From contig NZ_SIHJ01000001.1 in the NCBI RefSeq assembly GCF_007859765.1, positions 2,867,075 through 2,931,074 of the forward strand: a DNA stretch of 64,000 nt, given 5' to 3'. The notes beneath the pieces were generated by a model. The model ran no database searches and was not told where the DNA came from. It saw nothing but the letters and a program-made list of their open reading frames with translations. The translations under genes were made by a program, and so were the position numbers. The stretch's first letter is position 1, and each line of letters opens with the position of its first letter. This stretch comes from Posidoniimonas corsicana. Its GTDB lineage: Bacteria; Planctomycetota; Planctomycetia; Pirellulales; Lacipirellulaceae. Positions 54,690 through 62,111 of the stretch are shown piece by piece.

Positions 54690-55620
54690 CGGGCAGAACG
54701 CCGCCGGCCTGGCGGCCGGTTGTGGCGTTAGCCGACGCACCGTGTTCCGGGACCTGCAGTCGCTGAAGACCGCCGGCGTGCCGGTGGAGTTTGACCAGGA
54801 CTCCGGCCGCTACTCGCTGGTCGGCGCCAGTTTCTTGCCGCCGACCAACTTCACGGCCGAGGAGGCGCTCGCCCTGATCTGCCTGACAGAGCAGGCGGCC
54901 GCCGCCGAGATGCCGGCGTTCCTCGAGCCGGCCGCGGTCGCGGCGAGGAAGCTGCTGGCGTCGATGCCGGACGAGCTTCGTGAGCGATTCCAGCAGGTCA
55001 CGCGGACCATCCACCTCCGGCCCACGGCCCGCAACCCGCTGACCGATAAGAAGTCGGTGTATCAGCAGCTGGTCGACGCGCAGGCCGCGCGGCGGACAGT
55101 GCGCATCGACTACGGCAGCCTCACCGAGTGGGAGACCATCCACACCGAGCTGCGGCCCTACGAGCTGCTCTTCGACCGCCGCAGCTGGTACGTGGTGGGG
55201 CGGTCCTCGCTGCACAAAGAGGTCCGCACCTTCAACCTCTCGAGGATCGACTCACTAACGCCAACCGGCGAGACCTTCCGGCGGCCCAAGAGCTTCAGCC
55301 TGCGGCGGTACCTCGGCAACGCCTGGCGGCTGATCCCTGATTCGGGGCCCGACAGCCAGGTGCACGTGCGGTTCGAGCCGCTCGTCGCGCACAATGTCGC
55401 GGAGGTGTTGTGGCACAAGACGCAGCGTTGCGAGTGGCGGGACGATGGCCGGCTGGACTTTCACGCGACGGTCTCGGGGCTGGGCGAGGTGAGCTGGTGG
55501 GTGCTCGGCTACGGCGATCAGGCCGAGGTGATCGGGCCGCCCGCGCTGCGCAAGCTGGTGGCTCAGCGGGCGACGAACATGGTAGGTGTCTACGGCCGCG
55601 CGAGACCGCCCGCCTGCTAG
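54631..55620 (+). CDS. WYL-domain HTH transcriptional regulator
   Basis: 329 residues from ATG 54631. Residues about 1-60 are a winged helix-turn-helix (RLLKLLQTLQAGDGQNAAGL, SRRTVFRDLQSLKTAGVPV); residues about 140-215 are the WYL domain (RTVRIDYGSLTEWETIHTEL, ELLFDRRSWYVVG), and a WCX C-terminal part follows. WYL proteins sense ligands such as nucleotides or nucleic acid and often control stress genes. The HTH starts at once, so the 59-nt overlap with the upstream gene is real. The tmk gene follows after 35 nt. Confidence 0.9.
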   Translation: MNVKRITRLLKLLQTLQAGDGQNAAGLAAGCGVSRRTVFRDLQSLKTAGVPVEFDQDSGRYSLVGASFLPPTNFTAEEALALICLTEQAAAAEMPAFLEPAAVAARKLLASMPDELRERFQQVTRTIHLRPTARNPLTDKKSVYQQLVDAQAARRTVRIDYGSLTEWETIHTELRPYELLFDRRSWYVVGRSSLHKEVRTFNLSRIDSLTPTGETFRRPKSFSLRRYLGNAWRLIPDSGPDSQVHVRFEPLVAHNVAEVLWHKTQRCEWRDDGRLDFHATVSGLGEVSWWVLGYGDQAEVIGPPALRKLVAQRATNMVGVYGRARPPAC

Positions 55621-55655
55621 CGCCACGGGCAAGGCGAGCCGCTATACTCGGCGGC

Positions 55656-56261
55656 ATGTTCTTCACCTTTGACGGCCTCGACGGCGTTGGCAAGACAACC
55701 CAGATCCGTCTGTTCTGCGACTGGCTGCGGGGCAGGGGACTGACCGTCTGCGAGTGCCGCGACCCAGGCAGCACGCCGCTGGGCGACCGCGTGCGGGAGA
55801 TCGTGCTGCACGCCCCCGACGACACGCCCATCTGCGCCCGCAGCGAGATGCTGCTGTACATGGCCGCCCGGGCGCAGCTGGTCGAGCAGGTCATCCGCCC
55901 GGCGTTGGCCCGCGGCGAGGTGGTGGTGTCCGACCGCTACCTGCTGGCCAACGTGGTATACCAGGGCCACGCCGGCGGGCTGGCCGTGGACGCGGTGCGT
56001 GCGGTCGGCGAGGTGGCCACCGACGGGCTCACGCCGGACGCCACCTTCCTGCTCGACCTCGACCCCGCCATCGCCGACGAGCGGATGCAGCGCGAGCGCG
56101 ACCGCATGGAACGCCGCGGCGACGACTACCGGCGCCGGGTCCGCGAGGGGTTCCTGGCGGAAGGCGCGGCCAACGCCGATCGCATCCACGTGATCGACGC
56201 CGGGCGGTCGGTTGAGGAGGTCGGCAAGCAGATCCGCACGCTCGCCGAGCGGCTGCTCTAG
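55656..56261 (+). CDS. tmk: Thymidylate kinase
   Basis: 201 residues. Tmk phosphorylates dTMP to dTDP. P-loop GLDGVGKTT (7-15), the DPGSTPLGDRVREIVL segment (usually EPGGT), VVSDRYLLANVVYQG with the DRY-type Arg, and the LID region with RRGDDYRRRVREGF are present. The DPGS variant in place of EPGG is a moderate change in the P-loop-proximal base-binding motif. Its last 4 nt overlap the convergent DUF368 gene. Confidence 0.95.
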   Translation: MFFTFDGLDGVGKTTQIRLFCDWLRGRGLTVCECRDPGSTPLGDRVREIVLHAPDDTPICARSEMLLYMAARAQLVEQVIRPALARGEVVVSDRYLLANVVYQGHAGGLAVDAVRAVGEVATDGLTPDATFLLDLDPAIADERMQRERDRMERRGDDYRRRVREGFLAEGAANADRIHVIDAGRSVEEVGKQIRTLAERLL

Positions 56262-57265
56262 CGGACCGCGGCGGCGTCCGCCGATGGGGTGTGCTGCGGC
56301 TCGAACCGCCGCGCGAGCGCATCGACCACCAGCACGCCGGCGAGGCACGCCACGGCGATCGCCACGCACGCCTGCTCGTGCCCGCCGAACTCCTGTGGCC
56401 AGATGGGCTCCATGGTGAGCGCTCGCTCTTTGAACGAGGCCTCTGGCGGCGCGTCGCCTCGCTGGAACGGCCAGACCTTGTACAGCGAGCCGATCATGAA
56501 CCCGCACAGCACCGCCATGGTGGGCGAGTAGTACCGGACAAGCAGCCACTTCAACAGCTTGCTGAACATCAGCAGGCCGATCAGGCAGCCCACCGCAAAC
56601 GTGGCCAGCGTCGCGACGTCGGCGCCGGAAACCTCCAAATGGGCGAGGTTCTTGATGATCCCGGTGATCTCGTGGTACTTGCCCAACAGCAACAGCAGGT
56701 AGGATCCGCTGATGCCGGGCAGGATCATCGCGCAGATGCCGATCACTCCCGATAGGAAGGTGTACCCCAGGCCGGGAGGGCCCGTCACCGCGGCCAGGCT
56801 GACCAAGAAGAAAGCGAAGGCCGCGCCGGCCACCCCCAGTCCGACGCACAGCGCCGCCTGCTGCGAACCGGCCGGACGGCACATCCGCCCCACCAGCAGT
56901 CCCGACGCCAGGATCAGCCCGAAGAACGCCGCGTAGGTCAGCTCGGTGTGCTCCTCCAGCAGCGTGTGCATCACTCCGGCCAGCCCGACGGCGCCGGCGC
57001 CAATGCCGCACGCGAGGGCGATCAGGAACCGCAGGTCCAGGTGGTCGGCGGCCGCCGACCACTGCCGCTTGGCCAGCAGACCCAGCAGGGTCCGGTCAAC
57101 GCGGCTGACGGCCGTGACCAGGCGGGCGTAGATGCCCAAGATCAGCGCCACCGTGCCGCCCGACACGCCCGGCACAATGTCCGCTGCCCCCATGCAGAAT
57201 CCGCGGGCGGCAATCTTGAGGTCGCCCAGCAGGCTGGGGGCGAGGCGGGACGCGGGGCTGGGCAT
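56258..57265 (-). CDS. DUF368 polyprenyl-phosphate transporter (PopT-like)
   Basis: 335 residues with eight to nine hydrophobic helices. The paired signature ADIVPGVSGGTVALILGIY (about residues 28-46) and ILPGISGSYLLLLLGKY (centre) identifies DUF368. Members (PopT) flip undecaprenyl phosphate back across the membrane so the carrier can be reused. Planctomycetes have an unusual, thin peptidoglycan, so a carrier-recycling role is plausible. It overlaps tmk by 4 nt tail to tail. Confidence 0.9.
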   Translation of the reverse strand: MPSPASRLAPSLLGDLKIAARGFCMGAADIVPGVSGGTVALILGIYARLVTAVSRVDRTLLGLLAKRQWSAAADHLDLRFLIALACGIGAGAVGLAGVMHTLLEEHTELTYAAFFGLILASGLLVGRMCRPAGSQQAALCVGLGVAGAAFAFFLVSLAAVTGPPGLGYTFLSGVIGICAMILPGISGSYLLLLLGKYHEITGIIKNLAHLEVSGADVATLATFAVGCLIGLLMFSKLLKWLLVRYYSPTMAVLCGFMIGSLYKVWPFQRGDAPPEASFKERALTMEPIWPQEFGGHEQACVAIAVACLAGVLVVDALARRFEPQHTPSADAAAVR

Positions 57266-57371
57266 GGTGAAACGCGCAGAATCTGAGGGTTTGTCCGGGT
57301 TTGGGCAACTATAGCTTACCGGCGGGGTTTCATTTTGAGACAGCCACCCGCCCCCTATGACGGTCAGTCAA

Positions 57372-57398
57372 GCTATCGTGCCGGCTCAAGGCGATAGC
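57372..57398. promoter_or_regulatory. Inverted repeat upstream of the ispE promoter
   Basis: GCTATCG (57372-57378) and CGATAGC (57392-57398) form a 7-bp arm with 13 nt between, just left of the predicted -35. Possible operator or hairpin. Confidence 0.35.
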
Positions 57399-57406
57399 AA
57401 GTTACA

Positions 57407-57435
57407 TTGACCCGCAAGCCGATTTTCTTTAAGAT
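57407..57435 (+). promoter_or_regulatory. Sigma-70-like promoter for ispE-spoVG
   Basis: TTGACC (57407-57412), 17 nt, TAAGAT (57430-57435). Transcription would start about 57442, giving a leader of some 170 nt that includes the 15-codon frame at 57505. Confidence 0.5.
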
Positions 57436-57504
57436 TTTTCGACGTCAAGAGTTAGGTAACCAGCGACCACGCGCGAGCGGTGTGCCGGCAGCGGAGAAAC
57501 TCCC

Positions 57505-57552
57505 ATGAAACCTTGGCCATGCCACGACGGCCACGTTTCGCTCGGAGGGTAA
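57505..57552 (+). CDS. Possible 15-residue upstream ORF (leader peptide)
   Basis: ATG 57505 with GGAG 8 nt upstream encodes MKPWPCHDGHVSLGG and stops 60 nt before ispE. It lies in the leader after the predicted promoter. No obvious attenuation run of one residue is seen. Weak evidence; could be chance. Confidence 0.3.
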   Translation: MKPWPCHDGHVSLGG

Positions 57553-57612
57553 GTCGGGGAGATCGTCGACACTTAACACGCGGGGTCGCCCTCACATGAC
57601 AAGGACGCCCCA

Positions 57613-58539
57613 ATGCAGGGTATCCGTGTACCCCGCGAGTCCCCCGCCGGCTGGCTCATCGACGCCCCGGCGAAGGTGAACGTCTGCCTAGACGTTCTGC
57701 CTAAGCGTCCAGACGGGTTCCACGGCATCCGCACCCTGCTCTGCCCCGTGCGCCTCTGCGACACGCTTGTCGTGCGTCCCGGTCCTGCGGATACGGGAAC
57801 CATTAAAGTCTCGGTCCGGGCGCTAAACGGTTCAGTCAATGCTGCCGCCGTGCCGACGGACGACAATAACCTGGTTTCCCGCGCGCTGCGGGCGGTGTTC
57901 GACCAAGTTGGTCGTAAACCAGACTGCCGGGTGACAATCAACAAACGAATCCCCGCCCAGGCGGGGCTAGGCGGGGGGTCGAGCGACGCCGCCGCTGCCA
58001 TAGTAGCCGCCAACCACATCTGGCGACTCGGGCTGACCGACTCCGAAATGCTGTCGGTGGCGGCCCAGGTAGGCAGCGATGTGCCCGGGCAGCTATCTGG
58101 AAGAGCCAACTTGTGCGAGGGGCGTGGCGAGCTGGTAACGCCTGCCGCCGTGCCCGCGGGTCTGCCGTGCGTGATTGCCAAGCCGCGGGCTGGGTTATCA
58201 ACGGCCGAAGTGTTCCGACGCTGCTCGCCTTCCGCAGAACCGGCGGGGGAATCGGCGACGGGGCGGGTCGCGATGCTATTGCAGGCGCTGCAGGCGGGGA
58301 GCTGGCGCAAGCTACCCGGCCTGGTCACGAATCAACTACAGGCGGCCGCGATGGAGCTCTGCGATGAACTCCGTCGACTCGCCGCGGCGTTTTCCCAACT
58401 CCCGTTTGTTGCCCATCAGATGACAGGAAGCGGCTCGGCCTACTTCGGCCTGTGCCGCAACCATCACCAAGCCAAGCAGGCCGCGGCCTGGCTGAGGGCC
58501 CGGCAGGCTGCCTGGGTCGTCGCCACATGCACCACGTAG
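57613..58539 (+). CDS. ispE: 4-diphosphocytidyl-2-C-methyl-D-erythritol kinase IspE
   Basis: 308 residues, GHMP kinase of the methylerythritol pathway to isoprenoids. DAPAKVNVCLDVLPKRPDGFH (substrate), the ATP loop PAQAGLGGGSSDAAA (114-128) and MTGSGSAYFGL near the C-terminus are present. The usual SDVPFFL is SDVPGQL (155-161), an uncommon change close to the active site. spoVG follows after 42 nt, a pairing also seen in Firmicutes. Confidence 0.93.
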   Translation: MQGIRVPRESPAGWLIDAPAKVNVCLDVLPKRPDGFHGIRTLLCPVRLCDTLVVRPGPADTGTIKVSVRALNGSVNAAAVPTDDNNLVSRALRAVFDQVGRKPDCRVTINKRIPAQAGLGGGSSDAAAAIVAANHIWRLGLTDSEMLSVAAQVGSDVPGQLSGRANLCEGRGELVTPAAVPAGLPCVIAKPRAGLSTAEVFRRCSPSAEPAGESATGRVAMLLQALQAGSWRKLPGLVTNQLQAAAMELCDELRRLAAAFSQLPFVAHQMTGSGSAYFGLCRNHHQAKQAAAWLRARQAAWVVATCTT

Positions 58540-58581
58540 CCGGCGGGGCGTAGGGCCCAACAGACCCACCTGGAGGTAAGG

Positions 58582-59214
58582 ATGGAGATCACTGAAGTCC
58601 GCATCAAGCTCATGGACGAGTCCCAGGAGCGGCTAAAGGCGTTCTGCTCCATCACGTTCGACGATTGTTTTGTCGTCCGCGACCTGAAGATCATCGAGGG
58701 CGCGAGCGGCCCGTTCGTTGCGATGCCCAGCCGCAAACTCACCTCCCACTGCCCCAAGTGTGGGATGAAGAACCACCTGCGGGCCAACCACTGCAACCAG
58801 TGCGGCAGCCGGTTGGCGGAGGGGCGGCTGATCAAGGACGCCGACGGGCGGGCCAAGCTATACGCCGACATCGCCCACCCGATCAACTCGGCCTGCCGTG
58901 AGATGATTCAGGCCCACGTGATCCGCGAGTACGAGAACGAGTTGGAACTGGCGGCTCAGCCTGGCTACGTATCACGCTACGACGACCTCGACGGCGAGGA
59001 CTACAGCGCCGACGAAGTCGAGACCCGCCGCGTCGACTCGCCGCACGACTCGCGCGCCGTGAACCGGCCGCACCACCCGCCCGCGGGCGACCCGATGCCC
59101 AATTCCACCGGCGGGCCCCACCGGCGACCGGGCGGTTCGAGCATGGCCGACCACACGCCCGCCAACTCGCCCCAGCGCGAGTCTGGGTTCGGCTCGGGCA
59201 TCTTCGAGGAGTAG
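58582..59214 (+). CDS. spoVG: SpoVG-family protein with inserted zinc ribbon
   Basis: 210 residues. [41 protein letters not shown] and [15 protein letters not shown]...VIREYE are the SpoVG core, an RNA/DNA-binding regulator. In ordinary SpoVG the MPS(K/R) strand continues within a few residues into DIAHPI; here about 43 residues (53-95) intervene and hold CPKCG (57-61) and CNQCG (71-75), a four-Cys zinc ribbon. The C-terminus adds about 90 disordered His/Pro/Ser-rich residues. GGAGG at 58572-58576 supports ATG 58582. Confidence 0.88.
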   Translation: MEITEVRIKLMDESQERLKAFCSITFDDCFVVRDLKIIEGASGPFVAMPSRKLTSHCPKCGMKNHLRANHCNQCGSRLAEGRLIKDADGRAKLYADIAHPINSACREMIQAHVIREYENELELAAQPGYVSRYDDLDGEDYSADEVETRRVDSPHDSRAVNRPHHPPAGDPMPNSTGGPHRRPGGSSMADHTPANSPQRESGFGSGIFEE

Positions 59215-59525
59215 CCGGGCGTCCCTGCTGCAAGGACTTCAAACGGGCGAAGCTGCGCCCACCCTGCGGGTCGGCGGGCCTTTGACGCGGGGCGCCGTTG
59301 CGCCGCCGGCGTCGCTCTGTGGCGGTCGATACTCAGCTCGCCGGCCTATCACGTTGCCGGCTCGACAGGCGCGCCACCCCCACAAGGCGTCGCATTTTAC
59401 CAAGAGCACCAAAGTTCCCCATTCACCGGCACCGATACCTTTTGGTGTCGAAAGGGTGTGAGGAAACAGTGGTGCGTGGCGTCGTCAGACTCATTGGCGC
59501 ATCAACTAGGAGGCGTTGCGGGCGT
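59215..59525. other. Intergenic region after spoVG
   Basis: 311 nt. The frame open across it upstream of 59526 has no start with a ribosome-binding site and low-complexity Arg-rich translation, so I do not extend the next gene into it. AGGAGG at 59508-59513 is the ribosome-binding site of the next gene. No clear promoter. Confidence 0.4.
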
Positions 59526-59801
59526 ATGGATGAAGATGTGAGGAGCGCCGATCTGTTCACGACGGTTCGGGACTTTGTTCACACGACTCTTTGTTCACGC
59601 GACAACCTGCGGGCGGACTGCTTTCAGCTCAGCCACCGCTCGCTGCAACGGGCGGGTCAGGTGTGCGGCTGGCACTTCTGCCTGCACGGCCCGCGTCAGC
59701 TCCAGTTGACCGCCATCTGGGAAATGGACTCCCACACGGTCCTCTTTTATGGATCGCAGGGTGAACGGTTCCTGACGGCCGCCGTGCCGTGCGCCGCCTA
59801 G
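59526..59801 (+). CDS. Small hypothetical protein
   Basis: 91 residues from ATG 59526 with AGGAGG 12 nt upstream. No family recognised. The pattern SRDNLRADCFQLSHRSLQRA (helical) then GWHFCLHGPRQLQLTAIWE and TVLFYGSQGERFLTA (beta) suggests a compact alpha/beta fold, cytosolic. It is followed by two hairpins and precedes csrA on the same strand. Confidence 0.65.
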   Translation: MDEDVRSADLFTTVRDFVHTTLCSRDNLRADCFQLSHRSLQRAGQVCGWHFCLHGPRQLQLTAIWEMDSHTVLFYGSQGERFLTAAVPCAA

Positions 59802-59840
59802 CTACTGGCGGAAGGTGTTCTCACCCCCGTGTCGACATGG

Positions 59841-59889
59841 CCTCGCAAAGGAGTTGCGAGGCCGGACGACGCCCTAGGGCGTCGTCCGG
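59841..59889 (+). terminator. Twin hairpins upstream of csrA
   Basis: CCTCGCAA (59841-59848)/TTGCGAGG (59854-59861) is followed directly by a 28-nt palindrome at 59862-59889 (CCGGACGACGCCC / GGGCGTCGTCCGG). They follow the hypothetical gene and precede the csrA promoter, so termination fits, although a T-tract is missing. Confidence 0.6.
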
Positions 59890-59895
59890 AAGTAG

Positions 59896-59925
59896 TTGAC
59901 AAGCGAACACCGGGTTTAGTATACA
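59896..59925 (+). promoter_or_regulatory. csrA: Strong sigma-70-like promoter for csrA
   Basis: TTGACA (59896-59901), 18 nt, TATACA (59920-59925): a consensus -35 and a 5-of-6 -10. It gives a leader of about 115 nt before ATG 60047. Best promoter match in the window. Confidence 0.75.
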
Positions 59926-60046
59926 TACGTGCACAGCCGTCGCGGCGGGAGGCCCACCCGCACGCAACGCCCGAGGCTGTGCTCCGAGCGGCCAATTCGG
60001 CGGCTCCGCGTGTACTGAACCCGCTTAATTGACACGGAGGTCTTCA

Positions 60047-60259
60047 ATGCTCGTGCTATCTCGGAAAGAAACCCAGCGCATCCGAGTCGGCGATTCGGTC
60101 GTGGTCACGATCGTCAAAGTCTCTGGCGACAAAGTGCGTGTCGGCATCGAGGCGCCCAGCGACATGCTCGTCCTGCGGGATGAACTGGAGCCCTGGGCGA
60201 CCGCAGACGCCGCAGCCCCGCCGCTGCTGACCACCGACGTGGCGGTCAACGTCGCTTAA
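60047..60259 (+). CDS. csrA: Carbon storage regulator CsrA
   Basis: 70 residues. CsrA dimers bind GGA-containing leaders and control translation and mRNA decay. MLVLSRKETQRIRVGD, VVVTIVKVSGDKVRVGIEAP and the conserved VLRDEL segment are visible. It has the preferred ribosome-binding site CGGAGG (60035-60040), which itself holds a GGA and could allow self-control. No flagellar fliW gene is adjacent. A short hairpin GGCCTC/GAGGCC (60270-60285) follows the stop. Confidence 0.96.
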   Translation: MLVLSRKETQRIRVGDSVVVTIVKVSGDKVRVGIEAPSDMLVLRDELEPWATADAAAPPLLTTDVAVNVA

Positions 60260-60527
60260 CCTGTCCGGTGGCCTCGTGTGAGGCCTTCGGATCGCGCAGC
60301 CACCGCGGCAGCACGCCCCCTCCACCCTCGGCTGGGGCGTCCCCGCGACCCACGGGGCGGCAATCATCGGCCGCCCCGTGGCCGGCAAGACGCGGCTACC
60401 CGTGCGGCGCCTGCCCCGATCGACAACGGGCGTGCCTTCTCTTCTCCGCCCGGTCTCCCCAGAGTCGCTCGACCGGGGACCGCTCCCTTCGATTTGCGCA
60501 CGGCTTTCTTCCCCGTCCGCGCAGTTT
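60260..60527. other. Structured region after csrA
   Basis: Contains the hairpin at 60270-60285 and a strong one at 60350-60381 (CCACGGGGCGGC / GCCGCCCCGTGG, 12 bp, 8-nt loop). These may terminate csrA. The rest of the gap to 60758 holds the promoter at 60528 and an ordinary leader. Confidence 0.45.
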
Positions 60528-60556
60528 TTGACAACGCGGTTGGCGGCCGCTACAGT
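60528..60556 (+). promoter_or_regulatory. Sigma-70-like promoter for the DUF1501/PPC operon
   Basis: TTGACA (60528-60533), 17 nt, TACAGT (60551-60556). Leader of about 200 nt to ATG 60759. Confidence 0.6.
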
Positions 60557-60758
60557 GCAGGCCACGTGACGGGTTTTAGAGGCGCCCGCCACGTCACCTG
60601 CCTACTATCCATCCTTCCCTCCGCTTGCTGCCTTTACACGCGGCCGCTGGCCGCGACTTCTGCGAGTTGCTCCGCCCGTTGAGGGACGCCGTCGTCCCCG
60701 CGCGCCGCTTGGCGATTGGGTGCCGCTTACCGCTTCGCGTTCCAGGGAGATCGTTGCT

Positions 60759-62063
60759 ATGGGTCGTCGTACACACGTTGGGCGTCGTGGCTTCTTGACC
60801 GCGGGCGCCGTCGGCGCGCTGGGACTCAACCTCGGCGACTTCTTCGCCATCCGCGCCGCTCAGGCCGCCTCGAACAAGTACGTCACGCCGCCGCAGAAGG
60901 CGAAGAGCGTCATCCACATCTTCCTCCAGGGAGGGCTCGCCGCGCAGGAGTCGTGGGACCCCAAGCCCGAGGCGCCGATCGAGTACCGCGGCGAACTGGG
61001 CTCCGTCGAGACCAAGCTGCCCGGCGTGCGCTTCGGAGAACTGATGCACCGCACCGCCGGCGTGGCGGACAAGCTGACGGTCGTGCGATCGGTCACCCAC
61101 GGCGAGGCCGCGCACGAGCGCGGCCAGCACAACATGATGACCGGCTACCGGCCCAGCCCGGCGCTCATGTACCCCAGCTTCGGCAGCGTGGTGAGCCACG
61201 AATTCGGCCCCCGCAAGAACCTGCCGCCCTACGTCTGCATACCGAACGCCCCCAACCCGTACGCCCACAGCGGGTACCTCAGCACCGCGTACGCGCCCTT
61301 CAGCGTCGGCAGCGACCCGGCCCGAGGCGACTTCCGCGTGCGTGACCTGGAGCGGCCCGGGTTCGTCAACGACGACGTCTACCACCGCCGCATGACGGCG
61401 CTCGAAACGGTCAACGGGCGGTTCACGGAACGCACCGCGTCGGACGCGGTCGCCGCGATGGACGAGTTCTACCAGCGGGCGTTCAACTTGATCGGCTCGC
61501 AGCACGCCCGCGAGGCGTTCGACATGAACAAGGAGGACAACAAGACCAAGGACCGGTACGGCCGCAACCCTGCGGGGCAGCGGATGCTGCTGGCCCGCAG
61601 GCTGGTCGAGGCCGGCGCGCGGTTCGTGTCGCTCTCCTACGGCGGGTGGGACCACCACAACGACATCACCAACAACATGCGGCGGCAGCTGCCGGCGTTC
61701 GACCAGGCGTTCTCCACGCTGATCACCGACCTGGACGAGCGGGGCCTGTTGGACGAGACCGTCGTGCTGGTTTCGTCCGAGTTCGGCCGCACGCCGAAGA
61801 TCAACAACACCGCCGGCCGCGACCACTGGTCCAAGGTGTTCAGCGTTGCGATGGCCGGCGGCGGCATCCGCCGGGGTGCGGTCATCGGCTCGTCGGGCCC
61901 CACGTCCGCCGAACCCGAAGAGACCCCAGTCACGCCAGAGGACCTGGCGGCCACTATGTACCACCTGCTGGGCATCGCTCCCGAGAAGGAGCTGATGGCG
62001 CCGGGCGACCGGCCGATCGAGATCATCGACGGCGGCCTCGTCCGGAAAGAACTGCTCGCGTAG
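60759..62063 (+). CDS. DUF1501 protein, Tat-exported
   Basis: 434 residues. The N-terminus has a twin-arginine signal (RRGFLTAG, residues 9-16) and the mature part has the sulfatase-like DUF1501 features: IHIFLQGGLAAQESWDPKP, GRNPAGQRMLLARRLVEAG, WDHHNDI and FGRTPKI followed by GRDHWSKVFSVAMAGGGI. DUF1501 proteins are abundant in planctomycetes, structurally alkaline-phosphatase-like, with unknown substrates. AGGGAGA lies before ATG 60759. The PPC protein follows after 48 nt, a recurrent pairing. Confidence 0.93.
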   Translation: MGRRTHVGRRGFLTAGAVGALGLNLGDFFAIRAAQAASNKYVTPPQKAKSVIHIFLQGGLAAQESWDPKPEAPIEYRGELGSVETKLPGVRFGELMHRTAGVADKLTVVRSVTHGEAAHERGQHNMMTGYRPSPALMYPSFGSVVSHEFGPRKNLPPYVCIPNAPNPYAHSGYLSTAYAPFSVGSDPARGDFRVRDLERPGFVNDDVYHRRMTALETVNGRFTERTASDAVAAMDEFYQRAFNLIGSQHAREAFDMNKEDNKTKDRYGRNPAGQRMLLARRLVEAGARFVSLSYGGWDHHNDITNNMRRQLPAFDQAFSTLITDLDERGLLDETVVLVSSEFGRTPKINNTAGRDHWSKVFSVAMAGGGIRRGAVIGSSGPTSAEPEETPVTPEDLAATMYHLLGIAPEKELMAPGDRPIEIIDGGLVRKELLA

Positions 62064-62111
62064 ACCGCCGCCTATCAGCCACGTGTCGCTTCACTTCAGG
62101 GGGAATCGAAG

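Noticed and set aside
52452-54740. 762-residue open frame on the minus strand
   Set aside because: Covers the TolC-like gene exactly antisense and has no domain; codon-bias shadow.
57285-57355. Possible fourth copy of the composite element (GGTTTGTCC near 57288 and a GTTTC...GAGAC...GCCACC stretch)
   Set aside because: Order is reversed compared with the three copies, no matching right arm GGACAAA, and similarity is only local.
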